In this document: positions 1 to 8,385 of the stretch, in pieces | Position numbering within the stretch: position 1 is the stretch's first letter | How the letters are laid out: every line of letters starts with the position of its first letter | NCBI GenBank assembly: GCA_900078375.1 | Contig: FLQS01000035.1 | Location: forward strand, 1-60,833 | Direction of reading: 5' to 3' | From: an uncultured Mycobacterium sp. | GTDB taxonomy: Bacteria; Actinomycetota; Actinomycetes; Mycobacteriales; Mycobacteriaceae | Length of the DNA stretch: 60,833 nt | Program-made: the position numbers and the translations under genes | Notes under the pieces: model-generated | What the model was told of the DNA's origin: nothing | What the model saw: the letters and a program-made list of their open reading frames with translations, nothing else | Database searches by the model: none

Positions 1-111
1 CGCTGATCCTCACACCGACCCTGCACCCACCAATTGTCCCGAAAAGCCCAGCACAACCGGCCCCGCCACGCGGAAATAATTCAGCAGAGTCCTAGCGCTT
101 TTGCGGCGAGC

Positions 112-157
112 GTAACGCCACGGCGCGGAATCGGTCGATTCGTCGCCGTGGCGTTAC
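112..157. repeat. 46-bp near-perfect palindrome, left copy
   Basis: The outer arms are GTAACGCCACGGCG (112-125) and its exact complement (144-157). An inner stem GAATCG (128-133) pairs with CGATTC (136-141), leaving a 2-nt loop and a 2-nt mismatch. It lies 39 bp upstream of the DUF559-type gene. Read in reverse complement it matches the right-hand copy at 1036-1081 at 42 of 46 positions, so the two copies are arranged like inverted terminal repeats. Confidence 0.9.
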
Positions 158-196
158 TGTCATCGGCTTGTCGGTGGGCGACGGCACACTTCCGTC

Positions 197-1039
197 ATGG
201 AGGACGAGCCGTTCATCGGTAGCGAGGCGCTAGCGGTCGGCAGCCTGACGCGCCACGAACTGCGAACGAAGTTCGACGCGATCCATCAGGACGTCTATGT
301 CCGGAGGGGTGCCGAGCGGAGCCCGGTGTTGCGGGCTAAGGCGTGCTGGTTGCGATCGCGCAGACGAGGCGTCCTAGTCGGCTTCTCGGCATCAGCGGTT
401 CACGGCGCGAAGTGGATCGACAACCGACGTGCCGCCGAGATCAGCGACGTTAATCGTCGGCCGACCGAAGGCGTGCTCGCCCGTGCCTGTGTCATCGAGG
501 CCGACGAGACATGTCGCAAAGCCGCGATGACTGTCACGACTCCGGCACGGACAGCTCTTGACCTATTGTGCTGGTACCCGATGGACGCTGCGATCGCGGC
601 AGTGGACGCCCTGGCGAGGGCGACTCGCCTGAAGGTTGCCGATGTCGAGTTGCTGGCCGAACGTCATCGCGGCCGGCGCGGAATCCAACGAGCCCGCGCA
701 GCGCTCGACCTCGTGGACTCCGGCGCGGAATCGCCGAAGGAAACATGGTTGCGGCTGTTGATTATTCGAGCCGGCTTCCCGCGACCGCAGACCCAGATTC
801 CAGTCCACAACGAATACGGCGTCTTGATCGCCGTGGTCGATATGGGGTACCAGGATCTCAAGATCGCATTCGAGTACGAAGGCGCACACCACCGTACCGA
901 CCGCAGACAGTTCGACAAGGACATCCGCAGGCACGACGAGCTCATCGAACTCGGTTGGATAGTTGTGCGATTCACGGCCGAGGACACGCCGGGCAACGTC
1001 ATGCGAAGAGTCGCAGAAGCCTTGGCGCGCCGACAGTAA
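197..1039 (+). CDS. DUF559-type endonuclease-fold protein
   Basis: The 280-residue protein resembles the actinobacterial proteins that join an AbiEi-like N-terminal region to a C-terminal DUF559 domain (related to Vsr/MutH, PD-(D/E)XK fold). The likely active-site cluster is visible: D215 in VVDMGY, then E226-Y-E228-G with H231-H232, followed by a strand ending in GWIVVRFT. The N-terminal third carries the VYVRRG and ASAVHGA motifs usual for this group. The biological role is unknown; a nuclease or a toxin-antitoxin component are both possible. The ATG at 197 is the first good start and has no strong ribosome site. The stop codon lies inside the right-hand palindrome, and the same palindrome lies just upstream, so the gene and the repeats look like one 970-bp unit. 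Confidence 0.75.
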   Translation: MEDEPFIGSEALAVGSLTRHELRTKFDAIHQDVYVRRGAERSPVLRAKACWLRSRRRGVLVGFSASAVHGAKWIDNRRAAEISDVNRRPTEGVLARACVIEADETCRKAAMTVTTPARTALDLLCWYPMDAAIAAVDALARATRLKVADVELLAERHRGRRGIQRARAALDLVDSGAESPKETWLRLLIIRAGFPRPQTQIPVHNEYGVLIAVVDMGYQDLKIAFEYEGAHHRTDRRQFDKDIRRHDELIELGWIVVRFTAEDTPGNVMRRVAEALARRQ

Positions 1040-1081
1040 CGCCACGGCGGAGAATCATCCGATTCCGCGCCGTGGCGTTAC
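1036..1081. repeat. 46-bp near-perfect palindrome, right copy
   Basis: The outer arms are identical to those of the left copy: GTAACGCCACGGCG at 1036-1049 and its complement at 1068-1081. The inner stem is GAATC (1052-1056) with GATTC (1061-1065). The TAA stop of the DUF559-type gene (1037-1039) is part of the left arm. It may also work as a transcription terminator for that gene. Confidence 0.9.
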
Positions 1082-1090
1082 GTTCGAGGC

Positions 1091-1726
1091 TTAGGTCAGG
1101 TTGTTCTTAACCTGGGTGTCCTGCATCTTGGCGATGGCCAGCGCCGTCTCCGGCAGCACGGGATCGTTCGGCGCGCTTGAGAACTCGATGTTCACCAGGG
1201 CCTTGCCCTCGGTGAAGTACACCTCGGTGATCCCCTTCGAGCCGTCGGGTGACTTACCGGTGGCGATGATGCCGTTGCCGCCGTCGCCGACATCAGCGGG
1301 CTGCGGTGCCCCGTCAACTTCCTTGGGCAGCTCGGCCTTGGCAGACTCCAGAGCCTTGAGTGCTCCGGCGGCATCGTCGTTGACGACGATCGCGAAGACG
1401 ATGGTCTGGTTCTGGGGGTTGGTCATCGTCTGGACGATGCCCTTCAGACCGTTGGGATTCACGACGGGCTCGCTGGCGGTGAAGCTCGGGTCGATGTCAG
1501 ACGCCTTCAGCAGCAGTTTGCTGTAGTCGGCGCCGTCGGCGGACGGGCTGGCCGCAGCGCTGGTGGTTTCTGATGCGGCTGCCGAGGTGGTTGCTGCCGC
1601 CGAGGTCGACGAGGACGACGAGGACGCCGAGGAGTCCTTTTCATCACTGCCACAGCCGACTGCTGCCATGCCTATCAGCAATGTCATGCCGATCAAGCCG
1701 ACAGTCGAGGCCTGCGCAATCTTCAT
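1091..1726 (-). CDS. Putative lipoprotein
   Basis: The 211-residue product has a basic start (MKIAQ), a hydrophobic segment and a lipobox ending AAVGC, so it should be lipid-anchored after signal peptidase II cleavage. A Ser/Thr/Ala-rich linker of about 45 residues follows, then a globular domain beginning near DYSKLLLKASDID. I chose the ATG at 1726 over the one at 1741 because GGAAGGAA sits about 5 nt upstream of it. I do not recognise the globular domain beyond a general likeness to mycobacterial Lpp/Lpq proteins, and no function can be given. It is transcribed towards the right-hand palindrome. Confidence 0.85.
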   Translation of the reverse strand: MKIAQASTVGLIGMTLLIGMAAVGCGSDEKDSSASSSSSSTSAAATTSAAASETTSAAASPSADGADYSKLLLKASDIDPSFTASEPVVNPNGLKGIVQTMTNPQNQTIVFAIVVNDDAAGALKALESAKAELPKEVDGAPQPADVGDGGNGIIATGKSPDGSKGITEVYFTEGKALVNIEFSSAPNDPVLPETALAIAKMQDTQVKNNLT

Positions 1727-1849
1727 ACGGGTTCCTTCCATGCAGCATCGATGTTTGCCTGGCCTAACTTAGTACAGCCTCGCCGTCCGCAGCGCGATCT
1801 ACCCATCTGAGTATTGCCAACTAAACCCAGATCCACGTACGGTTGAACC

Positions 1850-2905
1850 GTGATGGAACACTTCACCTTCGGCCGCCGCAATGGCCTGCGTGTCTCGCGG
1901 CTCAGTCTTGGCACCGGCAACTTCGGCACCGGATGGGGTTACGGCGCCGACTTGGACACCGCCGCAGCCATTTTCAATCGCTTCGCCGACGCTGGTGGCA
2001 CGTTCATCGACACTGCGGCCAGCTATCAGCAGGGTGAATCCGAGCAGATGCTGGCCACCCTGCTCGCCGGCAGACGTGACGAATTCACCGTCGCAACGAA
2101 GTTCGCGATCGGTGGGCCCGACGGTTCCGGTGTCCTTCAGACCGGGGCCGGCCGGCGGTCGGTGTTCCGGGCCGTCGATGGCAGTCTGCGACGGCTGGGC
2201 ACCGACTACATCGACCTGTTCTGGGTGCACTTCCCGGACGCGATCACGCCCGTGGAGGAAACCATCGGTGCGCTGGACGACTTGGCCCGCGCCGGCAAGA
2301 TCCTCTACACCGGGTTCTCGAACTTCCCGGCCTGGCTGACCAGTCGCGCGGTGACGATCGCCGAACTGCGCGGGTTCACTCCGCTGGCCGGGGTGCAGTT
2401 CGAATACAGCCTCGTCGAGCGCACCGGCGACCGCGAGATACTCCCGATGGCCGAGGCCCTCGGAATCGGGGCGGCACTGTGGTCCCCGCTGGGCGGCGGC
2501 CTATTGACCGGCAAGTACCGCCGCGGCGAAGAAGGCCGGAAGACTGCGTGGAACCGGTTGGTGCACAGCGAAGATGGTGGCCCCAAGTCGGCCACCATCG
2601 ATGCGGTGCTCGCGGCGGCTAATGAACTCGGCGTGAGCCCGGCTCAGCTTGCGGTGGCCTGGCTGGTGGAGCGGGCGCGACGCTCCTCCACCGGCGTCGT
2701 CCCGGTGATCGGCCCGCGATCGGTGGAACAACTCGACGACTACTTGGCCGCGCTGAGCATCGAGATCGACGCACCGACCTACGACCGTTTGGACGAGGTC
2801 AGCCGCGTCGACCTAGGCGAGCCTTACGGCAAGTTGGCCGAGAACGATGCGCCCCGTGGTGGCGACGACGCGACGATCCGCTTCCACCCGGTGCCGGTCA
2901 GCTGA
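1850..2905 (+). CDS. Aldo/keto reductase
   Basis: This is a full-length (about 350 aa) NADPH-dependent aldo/keto reductase. It has the N-terminal strand RVSRLSLGTGNFGTG, the catalytic Asp/Tyr region FIDTAASYQQGESE, the motif YIDLFWVHFPD, and the C-terminal cofactor region VPVIGPRSVEQL. The start is GTG at 1850 or ATG at 1853. The substrate cannot be deduced. It faces the 3' end of hsd4B with only 3 bp between the stop codons and has no KstR-type operator, so it is probably outside the steroid regulon. Confidence 0.88.
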   Translation: MMEHFTFGRRNGLRVSRLSLGTGNFGTGWGYGADLDTAAAIFNRFADAGGTFIDTAASYQQGESEQMLATLLAGRRDEFTVATKFAIGGPDGSGVLQTGAGRRSVFRAVDGSLRRLGTDYIDLFWVHFPDAITPVEETIGALDDLARAGKILYTGFSNFPAWLTSRAVTIAELRGFTPLAGVQFEYSLVERTGDREILPMAEALGIGAALWSPLGGGLLTGKYRRGEEGRKTAWNRLVHSEDGGPKSATIDAVLAAANELGVSPAQLAVAWLVERARRSSTGVVPVIGPRSVEQLDDYLAALSIEIDAPTYDRLDEVSRVDLGEPYGKLAENDAPRGGDDATIRFHPVPVS

Positions 2906-2908
2906 GCC

Positions 2909-3769
2909 TCAGACCGGAATGAATTCCACGTCGGAGAGCACGATGGCATCGTCGCGGCTCGGTGCGGTCACGACGCCGACGTAGCGGCCGTCTTCCTTCC
3001 ACGCGCTGACCTTGATGGTCTCTCCGGGGTAGACCACGCCGGCAAAGCGTGCGCCGTAGGTCTGCACTTGCGACACATCGGAATCCAGCAGGGTGTCCAC
3101 CAACGCCTTGCAGGTCATCCCGTAGGTGCACAGGCCGTGCAGGATCGGCTTGGGAAAGCCTGCCGCCGCGGCGAATTCGGGATCGGAGTGCAGCGGGTTG
3201 CGGTCACCACACAGACGGTAGAGCAGCGCCTGCTGGGGCAACACCGGCACCGAGATCTCGTAGTCCGGCGCGCGATCCGGAGCGGCCACCGACGTCGACG
3301 GGCCGCGCTCGCCACCGAAACCGCCTTCACCACGGGCGAAGATCGACCGCTTGGTGGTCCACAACAGCTTGCCGTCGGGGTCGGTCACCGTCGTCTCGCT
3401 TACGATGACGGCCGCTTTGCCCTTGTCCCAGATCTCGGTGAACCGCTGAACGGAGCGCGCGGTACCGCTGGGCGGCAGCGGCGCCGGCACGGTGACCGCC
3501 TCGCTGGCGTGCAGCACCTTGCTCAGCTCGATGTCGATGCCGGGGAACTTCACCTCGGGCGGCTCGGTCATGTGGAAACTGGCCGCCACGTTGCCGAAGC
3601 TCGGCAGCACCTGCGGGGTGCCGTCGGTGAGGTAGCGCAATTCCTTGGCATCCATGGGATCCGCACCGGCGCCGAGGCCGAGCTGATAGAGCTGCACATC
3701 GCTACTCGTCCAGGAGAAGTCGATGGGTTCCAGCTCGGCAGCGAGTGCGACGGAGACGTCGATCGGCAT
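2909..3769 (-). CDS. hsd4B: MaoC-type enoyl-CoA hydratase 2 (Hsd4B)
   Basis: The 286 residues equal the length I recall for M. tuberculosis Rv3538. The protein is a double hot-dog hydratase 2 that should hydrate trans-2-enoyl-CoA intermediates during beta-oxidation of the steroid side chain. The hydratase 2 signature YRLCGDRNPLHSDP is intact, with D189 and H194 as the expected catalytic pair, and HGLCTYG follows. The start at 3769 (MPIDV) is preferred over 3787 because only one base separates it from the kstD stop. It is the second gene of the kstD operon and should share its KstR control. Confidence 0.93.
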   Translation of the reverse strand: MPIDVSVALAAELEPIDFSWTSSDVQLYQLGLGAGADPMDAKELRYLTDGTPQVLPSFGNVAASFHMTEPPEVKFPGIDIELSKVLHASEAVTVPAPLPPSGTARSVQRFTEIWDKGKAAVIVSETTVTDPDGKLLWTTKRSIFARGEGGFGGERGPSTSVAAPDRAPDYEISVPVLPQQALLYRLCGDRNPLHSDPEFAAAAGFPKPILHGLCTYGMTCKALVDTLLDSDVSQVQTYGARFAGVVYPGETIKVSAWKEDGRYVGVVTAPSRDDAIVLSDVEFIPV

Positions 3770-3770
3770 G

Positions 3771-5453
3771 TCAGCCCTTCCCTGCAATATGCAAAGCCGC
3801 CAGGTACCCGAACACCATCGCCGGACCGATGGTGCCGCCGGGGCCGGGATAGGTGTGACCCATCACCGGCGAGCTGACATTACCGGCCGCATACAGGCCC
3901 TCGATCACCGAACCGTCGTCGCGCAGCGCCCGTCCGTTCACATCGGTGCGGATACCGCCCTTGGTCCCCAAATCGCCTGGCACCATCTTGGCGGCATAGA
4001 ACGGACCGGTCTTGATCTCGCCGAGGTTGGGGTTGGGCTTGTTGGTCGGATCGCCGTAGTAGCGGTCGTAGGCGCTTTCACCGCGGTGGAAGTCCTGATC
4101 GGTGCCCGAGCGGGCGAAGCCGTTGAACCGCTCGACGGTCGCCTGGAAGGCGTCGGCCGGAAGCCCGGTCAGCTTGGCCAGTTCCTCGAGGGTGTCGGCC
4201 TTGACGATCACGCCGGATTCCGTCCATTTCTTCGGAATCCGTTGTCCGGGCTGCAATCCCGCGAAGATGTACCGATCACGGTACTGCTGGTCGAAGACCA
4301 GCCAAGCCGGCACGTTCTCACCCGGGCCGGGGCCCTGGCCGTACTCGCCGCCATACATGTGGTGGCAGGCCTCGACGTAGGGCATCGACTCGTTCATGAA
4401 GCGGTTGCCGGCCAGGTTGACGATGATCGACCCGGGCGAGTTGCGCTCCGAGAGCGCGAACCACGGTGCGCCGACCAGCGGCACCGTCGGACCCCACCAC
4501 GCGTCCTCCATCAATTCCAGTGCCGCGCCGAGCTTCTCGGCCGCCACGATGCCGTCGCCGGTGTTGGCCTCGGCTCCGACCGTCCAGTCCGCGGTGATCG
4601 GTGCGCGCTGATACTTGACGCGCATCTGCTCGTTGCGCTCGAAGCCACCGCTGCCAAGGATGACACCGCGGCGGGCGCGGATCAGTTGCGGGTCAGCCGA
4701 TTCGGAGTCCCGTGCTTCTTTTACATAGATGCCGCGCACGACACCGTCCTCGACGTACAGATCGGTCAGCGCGGTGTTCAGCAGCACGGGAACCCCGGCC
4801 TGTTGCAGGCCGATCCGCAGCGGTGCGATCAACGCGCGGCCCATGCCCACCAGGTTCTTGCCGCGGGCGCCGGCCCACATCGTGCGCGCGCCCACCTTCA
4901 GGCTGCGCAGCACACCGCGGGGGTGGCGCTTGAGCTGGTTGAGGCGCACGTAGTCCTGCTGCATCACAACCACATTGAGGGGCACCTTGCCGTACGGTGG
5001 CTCCAGGAATTTCTCGTCGGGGCCCAGCTTCTTGGCATTGAACGGCTTTGGCTCGATCGACCGTCCGCCCGGGCGCCCGCCGGGGGTCTCCGGGTAATAG
5101 TCGGAGTAGTTGGGCACCCAGCACATCTTCAATGGCGAGTGCTTGAGCACGAACGACAGCATCTCCGGACCGCGGTCGAGGTAGGTGTCGATGCGCTCCG
5201 GCTCCACCACGTCGCCGATGATCTCGTGCAGATAGGTGCGCGCGGCTTCTCTGGTGTCGGTGACCCCGTCACGCTTGAGGATCTCGTTGTTGGGGATCCA
5301 TACGCCACCGCCGGACCGCGCGGTCGAGCCGCCGTAGTGCGGGGCCTTCTCGACGACGACCGCCGATAGTCCCTGGTGAGCGGCGGTGAGTGCGGCGACC
5401 ATCCCGGCAGCACCGCTCCCGACGACGACGACGTCGAACTCCTGAGCTGTCAT
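3771..5453 (-). CDS. kstD: 3-ketosteroid delta-1-dehydrogenase
   Basis: The 560-aa FAD enzyme introduces the 1,2 double bond into 3-keto-4-ene steroids, which together with 9-alpha-hydroxylation opens ring B. The N-terminal dinucleotide motif VVVVGSGAAG is at residues 8-17. The C-terminal motif TYPGPGGTIGPA contains the Tyr and Gly that in Rhodococcus KstD act as catalytic Y487 and G491. Length and context (directly upstream of hsd4B, divergent from hsaE) match Rv3537. The ATG at 5453 lies only 2 bp from a KstR operator, which suggests a leaderless or very short leader transcript. Confidence 0.95.
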   Translation of the reverse strand: MTAQEFDVVVVGSGAAGMVAALTAAHQGLSAVVVEKAPHYGGSTARSGGGVWIPNNEILKRDGVTDTREAARTYLHEIIGDVVEPERIDTYLDRGPEMLSFVLKHSPLKMCWVPNYSDYYPETPGGRPGGRSIEPKPFNAKKLGPDEKFLEPPYGKVPLNVVVMQQDYVRLNQLKRHPRGVLRSLKVGARTMWAGARGKNLVGMGRALIAPLRIGLQQAGVPVLLNTALTDLYVEDGVVRGIYVKEARDSESADPQLIRARRGVILGSGGFERNEQMRVKYQRAPITADWTVGAEANTGDGIVAAEKLGAALELMEDAWWGPTVPLVGAPWFALSERNSPGSIIVNLAGNRFMNESMPYVEACHHMYGGEYGQGPGPGENVPAWLVFDQQYRDRYIFAGLQPGQRIPKKWTESGVIVKADTLEELAKLTGLPADAFQATVERFNGFARSGTDQDFHRGESAYDRYYGDPTNKPNPNLGEIKTGPFYAAKMVPGDLGTKGGIRTDVNGRALRDDGSVIEGLYAAGNVSSPVMGHTYPGPGGTIGPAMVFGYLAALHIAGKG

Positions 5454-5455
5454 AC

Positions 5456-5469
5456 TAGAACACGTTATA
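5456..5469. promoter_or_regulatory. KstR operator, kstD/hsaE
   Basis: TAGAACACGTTATA fits the KstR consensus TnnAACnnGTTnnA. It lies 2 bp upstream of the kstD start and is the only such motif between kstD-hsd4B and hsaE-hsaG-hsaF, so it probably controls both directions. Confidence 0.88.
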
Positions 5470-5547
5470 GAATTGCCCCGTCCGGGCGCTACTGGCCCCT
5501 CCTTTCCGATCAGCGGAACGCTTACCCCAACGGCCCTCGGACCGCAC

Positions 5548-5553
5548 TAGAAT
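5548..5553 (+). promoter_or_regulatory. Possible -10 box for hsaE
   Basis: TAGAAT fits a mycobacterial SigA-like TANNNT box and lies about 55 bp upstream of the hsaE start. The same hexamer in a nearly repeated context (TAGAATTGCCC) occurs 80 bp further upstream at 5468, overlapping the KstR operator. Which of the two is used cannot be told from the sequence. Confidence 0.3.
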
Positions 5554-5607
5554 TGCCCGCACCGGGTGCCGTTCGCCCCGGTCACACTGACGATGGGACT
5601 CCCGGGA

Positions 5608-6393
5608 ATGCTGAGCGTTTCGACGCGCGATGAGCTTGCCGCCGACCTTGCCGAGGCGGAGCGCAGCCGCGTCCCCATGACTCCGTTGACTGCCAAGTAC
5701 CCCGATATCGACGTCGTCGACGCCTATGAGATCCAGCTGATCAACATCCGGCAGCGGCTCGCTGAAGGTGCCCGGGTGGTCGGCCACAAGGTTGGTCTGT
5801 CGTCGGAGGCCATGCAGAAGATGATGGGCGTCGACGAGCCCGACTACGGCCACCTGCTGGCCGACATGGAGGTGTTCGAAGACAAGCCGGTGCCCGCGGG
5901 GCGCTACCTGTTTCCGCGCGTCGAGGTCGAGGTCGGATTCATCCTCGCCGACGACCTGCCGGGCGCGGGGTGCACCGAGGACGACGTGCTGGCCGCTACC
6001 GCGGCTTTCGCCCCGGCGATCGAGTTGATCGACACCCGCATCAAGGACTGGAAGATCGCGCTGTGCGACACGATCGCCGACAACGCCTCGTCGGCGGGCT
6101 ACGTGCTGGGCAAGGAGCGGGTATCGCCCAAAGACGTTGACATCAGGGCCATTGACGCGGTACTCACCCGCAACGGGGAAGTCGTGGCCGAAGGCCGCAG
6201 CGACGCCGTGCTGGGCAATCCGGTCACCGCGGTCGCGTGGCTGGCCCGCAAGGTCGAAAGCTTCGGGGTGCGTCTGAAGGCGGGCGACATCGTGCTGCCG
6301 GGGTCGTGCACCAGGGCCATCGACTGCCGCCCTGGCGACCAGTTCATCGCCGACTTCGCCGGGCTGGGTTCAGTCCGGCTGTCATTCGAGTAA
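5608..6393 (+). CDS. hsaE: 2-hydroxyhexa-2,4-dienoate hydratase
   Basis: HsaE hydrates the C6 dienoate released from ring A/B cleavage to 4-hydroxy-2-oxohexanoate. The 261-aa product from the ATG at 5608 has the length I recall for Rv3536c; upstream ATGs at 5566 and 5593 are possible but lack better ribosome sites. The protein has the FAH/2-keto-4-pentenoate hydratase fold, with GHKVGLSS, the acidic metal-binding pair in PRVEVEVGFIL and the later AIELIDTRI segment. It is followed after 11 bp by hsaG, and hsaG overlaps hsaF, so the three pathway steps are co-transcribed. Confidence 0.94.
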   Translation: MLSVSTRDELAADLAEAERSRVPMTPLTAKYPDIDVVDAYEIQLINIRQRLAEGARVVGHKVGLSSEAMQKMMGVDEPDYGHLLADMEVFEDKPVPAGRYLFPRVEVEVGFILADDLPGAGCTEDDVLAATAAFAPAIELIDTRIKDWKIALCDTIADNASSAGYVLGKERVSPKDVDIRAIDAVLTRNGEVVAEGRSDAVLGNPVTAVAWLARKVESFGVRLKAGDIVLPGSCTRAIDCRPGDQFIADFAGLGSVRLSFE

Positions 6394-6404
6394 GGAGCAT
6401 CCAC

Positions 6405-7325
6405 GTGGCGCAGAAGAGTTCGGTTGCCATCGTCGGGTCGGGCAATATCAGCACCGACCTGCTGTACAAACTGCTGCGTTCGGAGTGGCTCGAGCCACGC
6501 TGGATGATCGGCATCGATCCGGAGAGCGAAGGCCTGGCGCGCGCCCGCAAGCTGGGGCTGGAGACCAGCCACGAGGGCGTCGACTGGCTGTTGGCGCAGG
6601 CGGAGAAGCCGGATCTGGTGTTCGAGGCCACCAGTGCCTATGTGCATAAGGCCGCCGCGCCGCGCTACGCCGAGGCCGGTATCCGGGCGATCGACCTGAC
6701 CCCGGCCGCCGTCGGCCCGGGCGTGATCCCGCCGGCCAACCTGCGGCAGCACCTGGATGCCCCGAACGTGAACATGGTCACCTGCGGTGGCCAGGCCACC
6801 ATCCCGATGGTGTACGCCGTCTCGCGCGTCGTGGATGTGCCCTACGCGGAGATCGTGGCCTCGGTGTCCTCGGCGTCGGCAGGTCCGGGAACCCGGGCCA
6901 ATATCGACGAGTTCACCAAGACCACCAGCGCCGGCGTCGAGGTGATCGGTGGCGCCAAGCGGGGCAAGGCGATCATCATCCTCAACCCGGCCGATCCGCC
7001 AATGATCATGCGCGACACCATCTTCTGCGCCATCCCCGAGGACGCCGATCACGATGCGATCACGCAGTCGATCAAGGACGTCGTCGCCGAGGTGCAGACC
7101 TACGTGCCGGGCTACCGGCTGCTCAACGAGCCGCAGTTCGACGAGCCGACCATCTACAACGGCGGTAACCACCTGGTCACCACGTTCGTGGAAGTGGAGG
7201 GTGCCGGTGACTACCTGCCGCCCTACGCTGGAAATCTGGACATCATGACCGCCGCGGCTACCAAGGTGGGCGAAGAAATCGCCAAGGAACGCGCGTCGGC
7301 GACGGCCGGAGGAGGCCAAGCATGA
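6405..7325 (+). CDS. hsaG: Acylating propionaldehyde/acetaldehyde dehydrogenase
   Basis: The 306-aa enzyme oxidises propionaldehyde (or acetaldehyde) to the acyl-CoA, taking the aldehyde from HsaF through a substrate channel as in the DmpFG family. The NAD motif VAIVGSGNISTD is at the N terminus and the catalytic cysteine is C127 in MVTCGGQATIPMV. The start is GTG at 6405, with AAGGAG about 8 nt upstream; an in-frame extension to 6237 would overlap hsaE and is rejected. The last 4 bp overlap the hsaF start (ATGA), a sign of translational coupling. Confidence 0.95.
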   Translation: MAQKSSVAIVGSGNISTDLLYKLLRSEWLEPRWMIGIDPESEGLARARKLGLETSHEGVDWLLAQAEKPDLVFEATSAYVHKAAAPRYAEAGIRAIDLTPAAVGPGVIPPANLRQHLDAPNVNMVTCGGQATIPMVYAVSRVVDVPYAEIVASVSSASAGPGTRANIDEFTKTTSAGVEVIGGAKRGKAIIILNPADPPMIMRDTIFCAIPEDADHDAITQSIKDVVAEVQTYVPGYRLLNEPQFDEPTIYNGGNHLVTTFVEVEGAGDYLPPYAGNLDIMTAAATKVGEEIAKERASATAGGGQA

Positions 7326-8377
7326 GCACCGAAGAGATCTATTTCAACCCGATGTGGGACGTCCGGATGACGGACACCTCCCTGCGCGACGGCAGCCACC
7401 ACAAGCGCCATCAGTTCACCAAGGAAGAGGTCGGTGCCATCGTCGCCGCCCTCGATACCGCGGGCGTTCCGGTCATCGAAGTGACCCACGGCGACGGACT
7501 GGGCGGCTCGAGCTTCAACTACGGGTTCTCCAAGACCCCGGAGCAGGAGCTGATCAAGCTGGCCGCCGAGACGGCCAAGGAAGCCAAGATCGCCTTCCTG
7601 ATGCTGCCCGGCGTTGGCACCAAGGAAGACATCAAGGAGGCGCAGAACAACGGCGGCTCGATCTGCCGGATCGCCACCCACTGCACCGAGGCCGATGTTT
7701 CGATCCAGCACTTCGGCCTGGCCCGGGAGCTGGGCCTGGAGACCGTCGGGTTCCTGATGATGAGCCACACGATCTCGCCGGAGAAGCTGGCCGCGCAGGC
7801 CCGGATCATGGCCGACGCGGGGTGCCAGTGCGTCTACGTCGTCGACTCGGCGGGTGCGCTGGTGCTCGAGGGCGTGGCCGACCGGGTGGCGGCGCTGGTC
7901 GCCGAACTCGGTGACGACGCGCAGGTCGGCTTTCATGGCCACGAGAACCTCGGCCTCGGCGTGGCCAACTCGATCGAGGCCGTGCGCGCCGGCGCCAAGC
8001 AGATCGACGGATCGTGCCGCCGGTTCGGCGCGGGTGCCGGCAATGCTCCGGTCGAGGCGCTGATTGGCGTCTTCGACAAGATCGGCGTGAAGACCGGCAT
8101 CGACTTCTTCGAGATCGCCGATGCCGCTGAGGAGGTCGTCGCACCGGCCATGCCCGCCGAATGCCTGCTCGACCGCAATGCGCTGATCATGGGCTACTCC
8201 GGGGTGTACTCGAGCTTCCTCAAGCACGCCATCCGCCAGTCCGAGCGCTACGGCGTGCCGGCGCATCAGCTGCTGCACCGGGCCGGGCAGCGCAAGCTGA
8301 TCGGCGGCCAGGAGGATCAGCTGATCGACATCGCGCTGGAGATCAAGCGCGAACAAGAAGCGGCTTCCGCCAAGTAG
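7322..8377 (+). CDS. hsaF: 4-hydroxy-2-oxohexanoate aldolase
   Basis: HsaF splits 4-hydroxy-2-oxohexanoate into pyruvate and propionaldehyde. It is a 351-aa DRE-TIM metallolyase: TSLRDGSHH near residues 19-27 carries the expected R22 and D23, and FHGHENLG carries the metal-ligand pair H205/H207. The C-terminal communication domain, needed for pairing with HsaG, is complete. The GAG-rich end of hsaG supplies the ribosome site. The gene is followed closely by the RecQ gene with no evident terminator. Confidence 0.95.
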   Translation: MSTEEIYFNPMWDVRMTDTSLRDGSHHKRHQFTKEEVGAIVAALDTAGVPVIEVTHGDGLGGSSFNYGFSKTPEQELIKLAAETAKEAKIAFLMLPGVGTKEDIKEAQNNGGSICRIATHCTEADVSIQHFGLARELGLETVGFLMMSHTISPEKLAAQARIMADAGCQCVYVVDSAGALVLEGVADRVAALVAELGDDAQVGFHGHENLGLGVANSIEAVRAGAKQIDGSCRRFGAGAGNAPVEALIGVFDKIGVKTGIDFFEIADAAEEVVAPAMPAECLLDRNALIMGYSGVYSSFLKHAIRQSERYGVPAHQLLHRAGQRKLIGGQEDQLIDIALEIKREQEAASAK

Positions 8378-8385
8378 GGGACTTC

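Noticed and set aside
3723..5369. Long plus-strand open frame opposite kstD
   Set aside because: It mirrors kstD codons, has no domain, and is a typical high-GC antisense frame.
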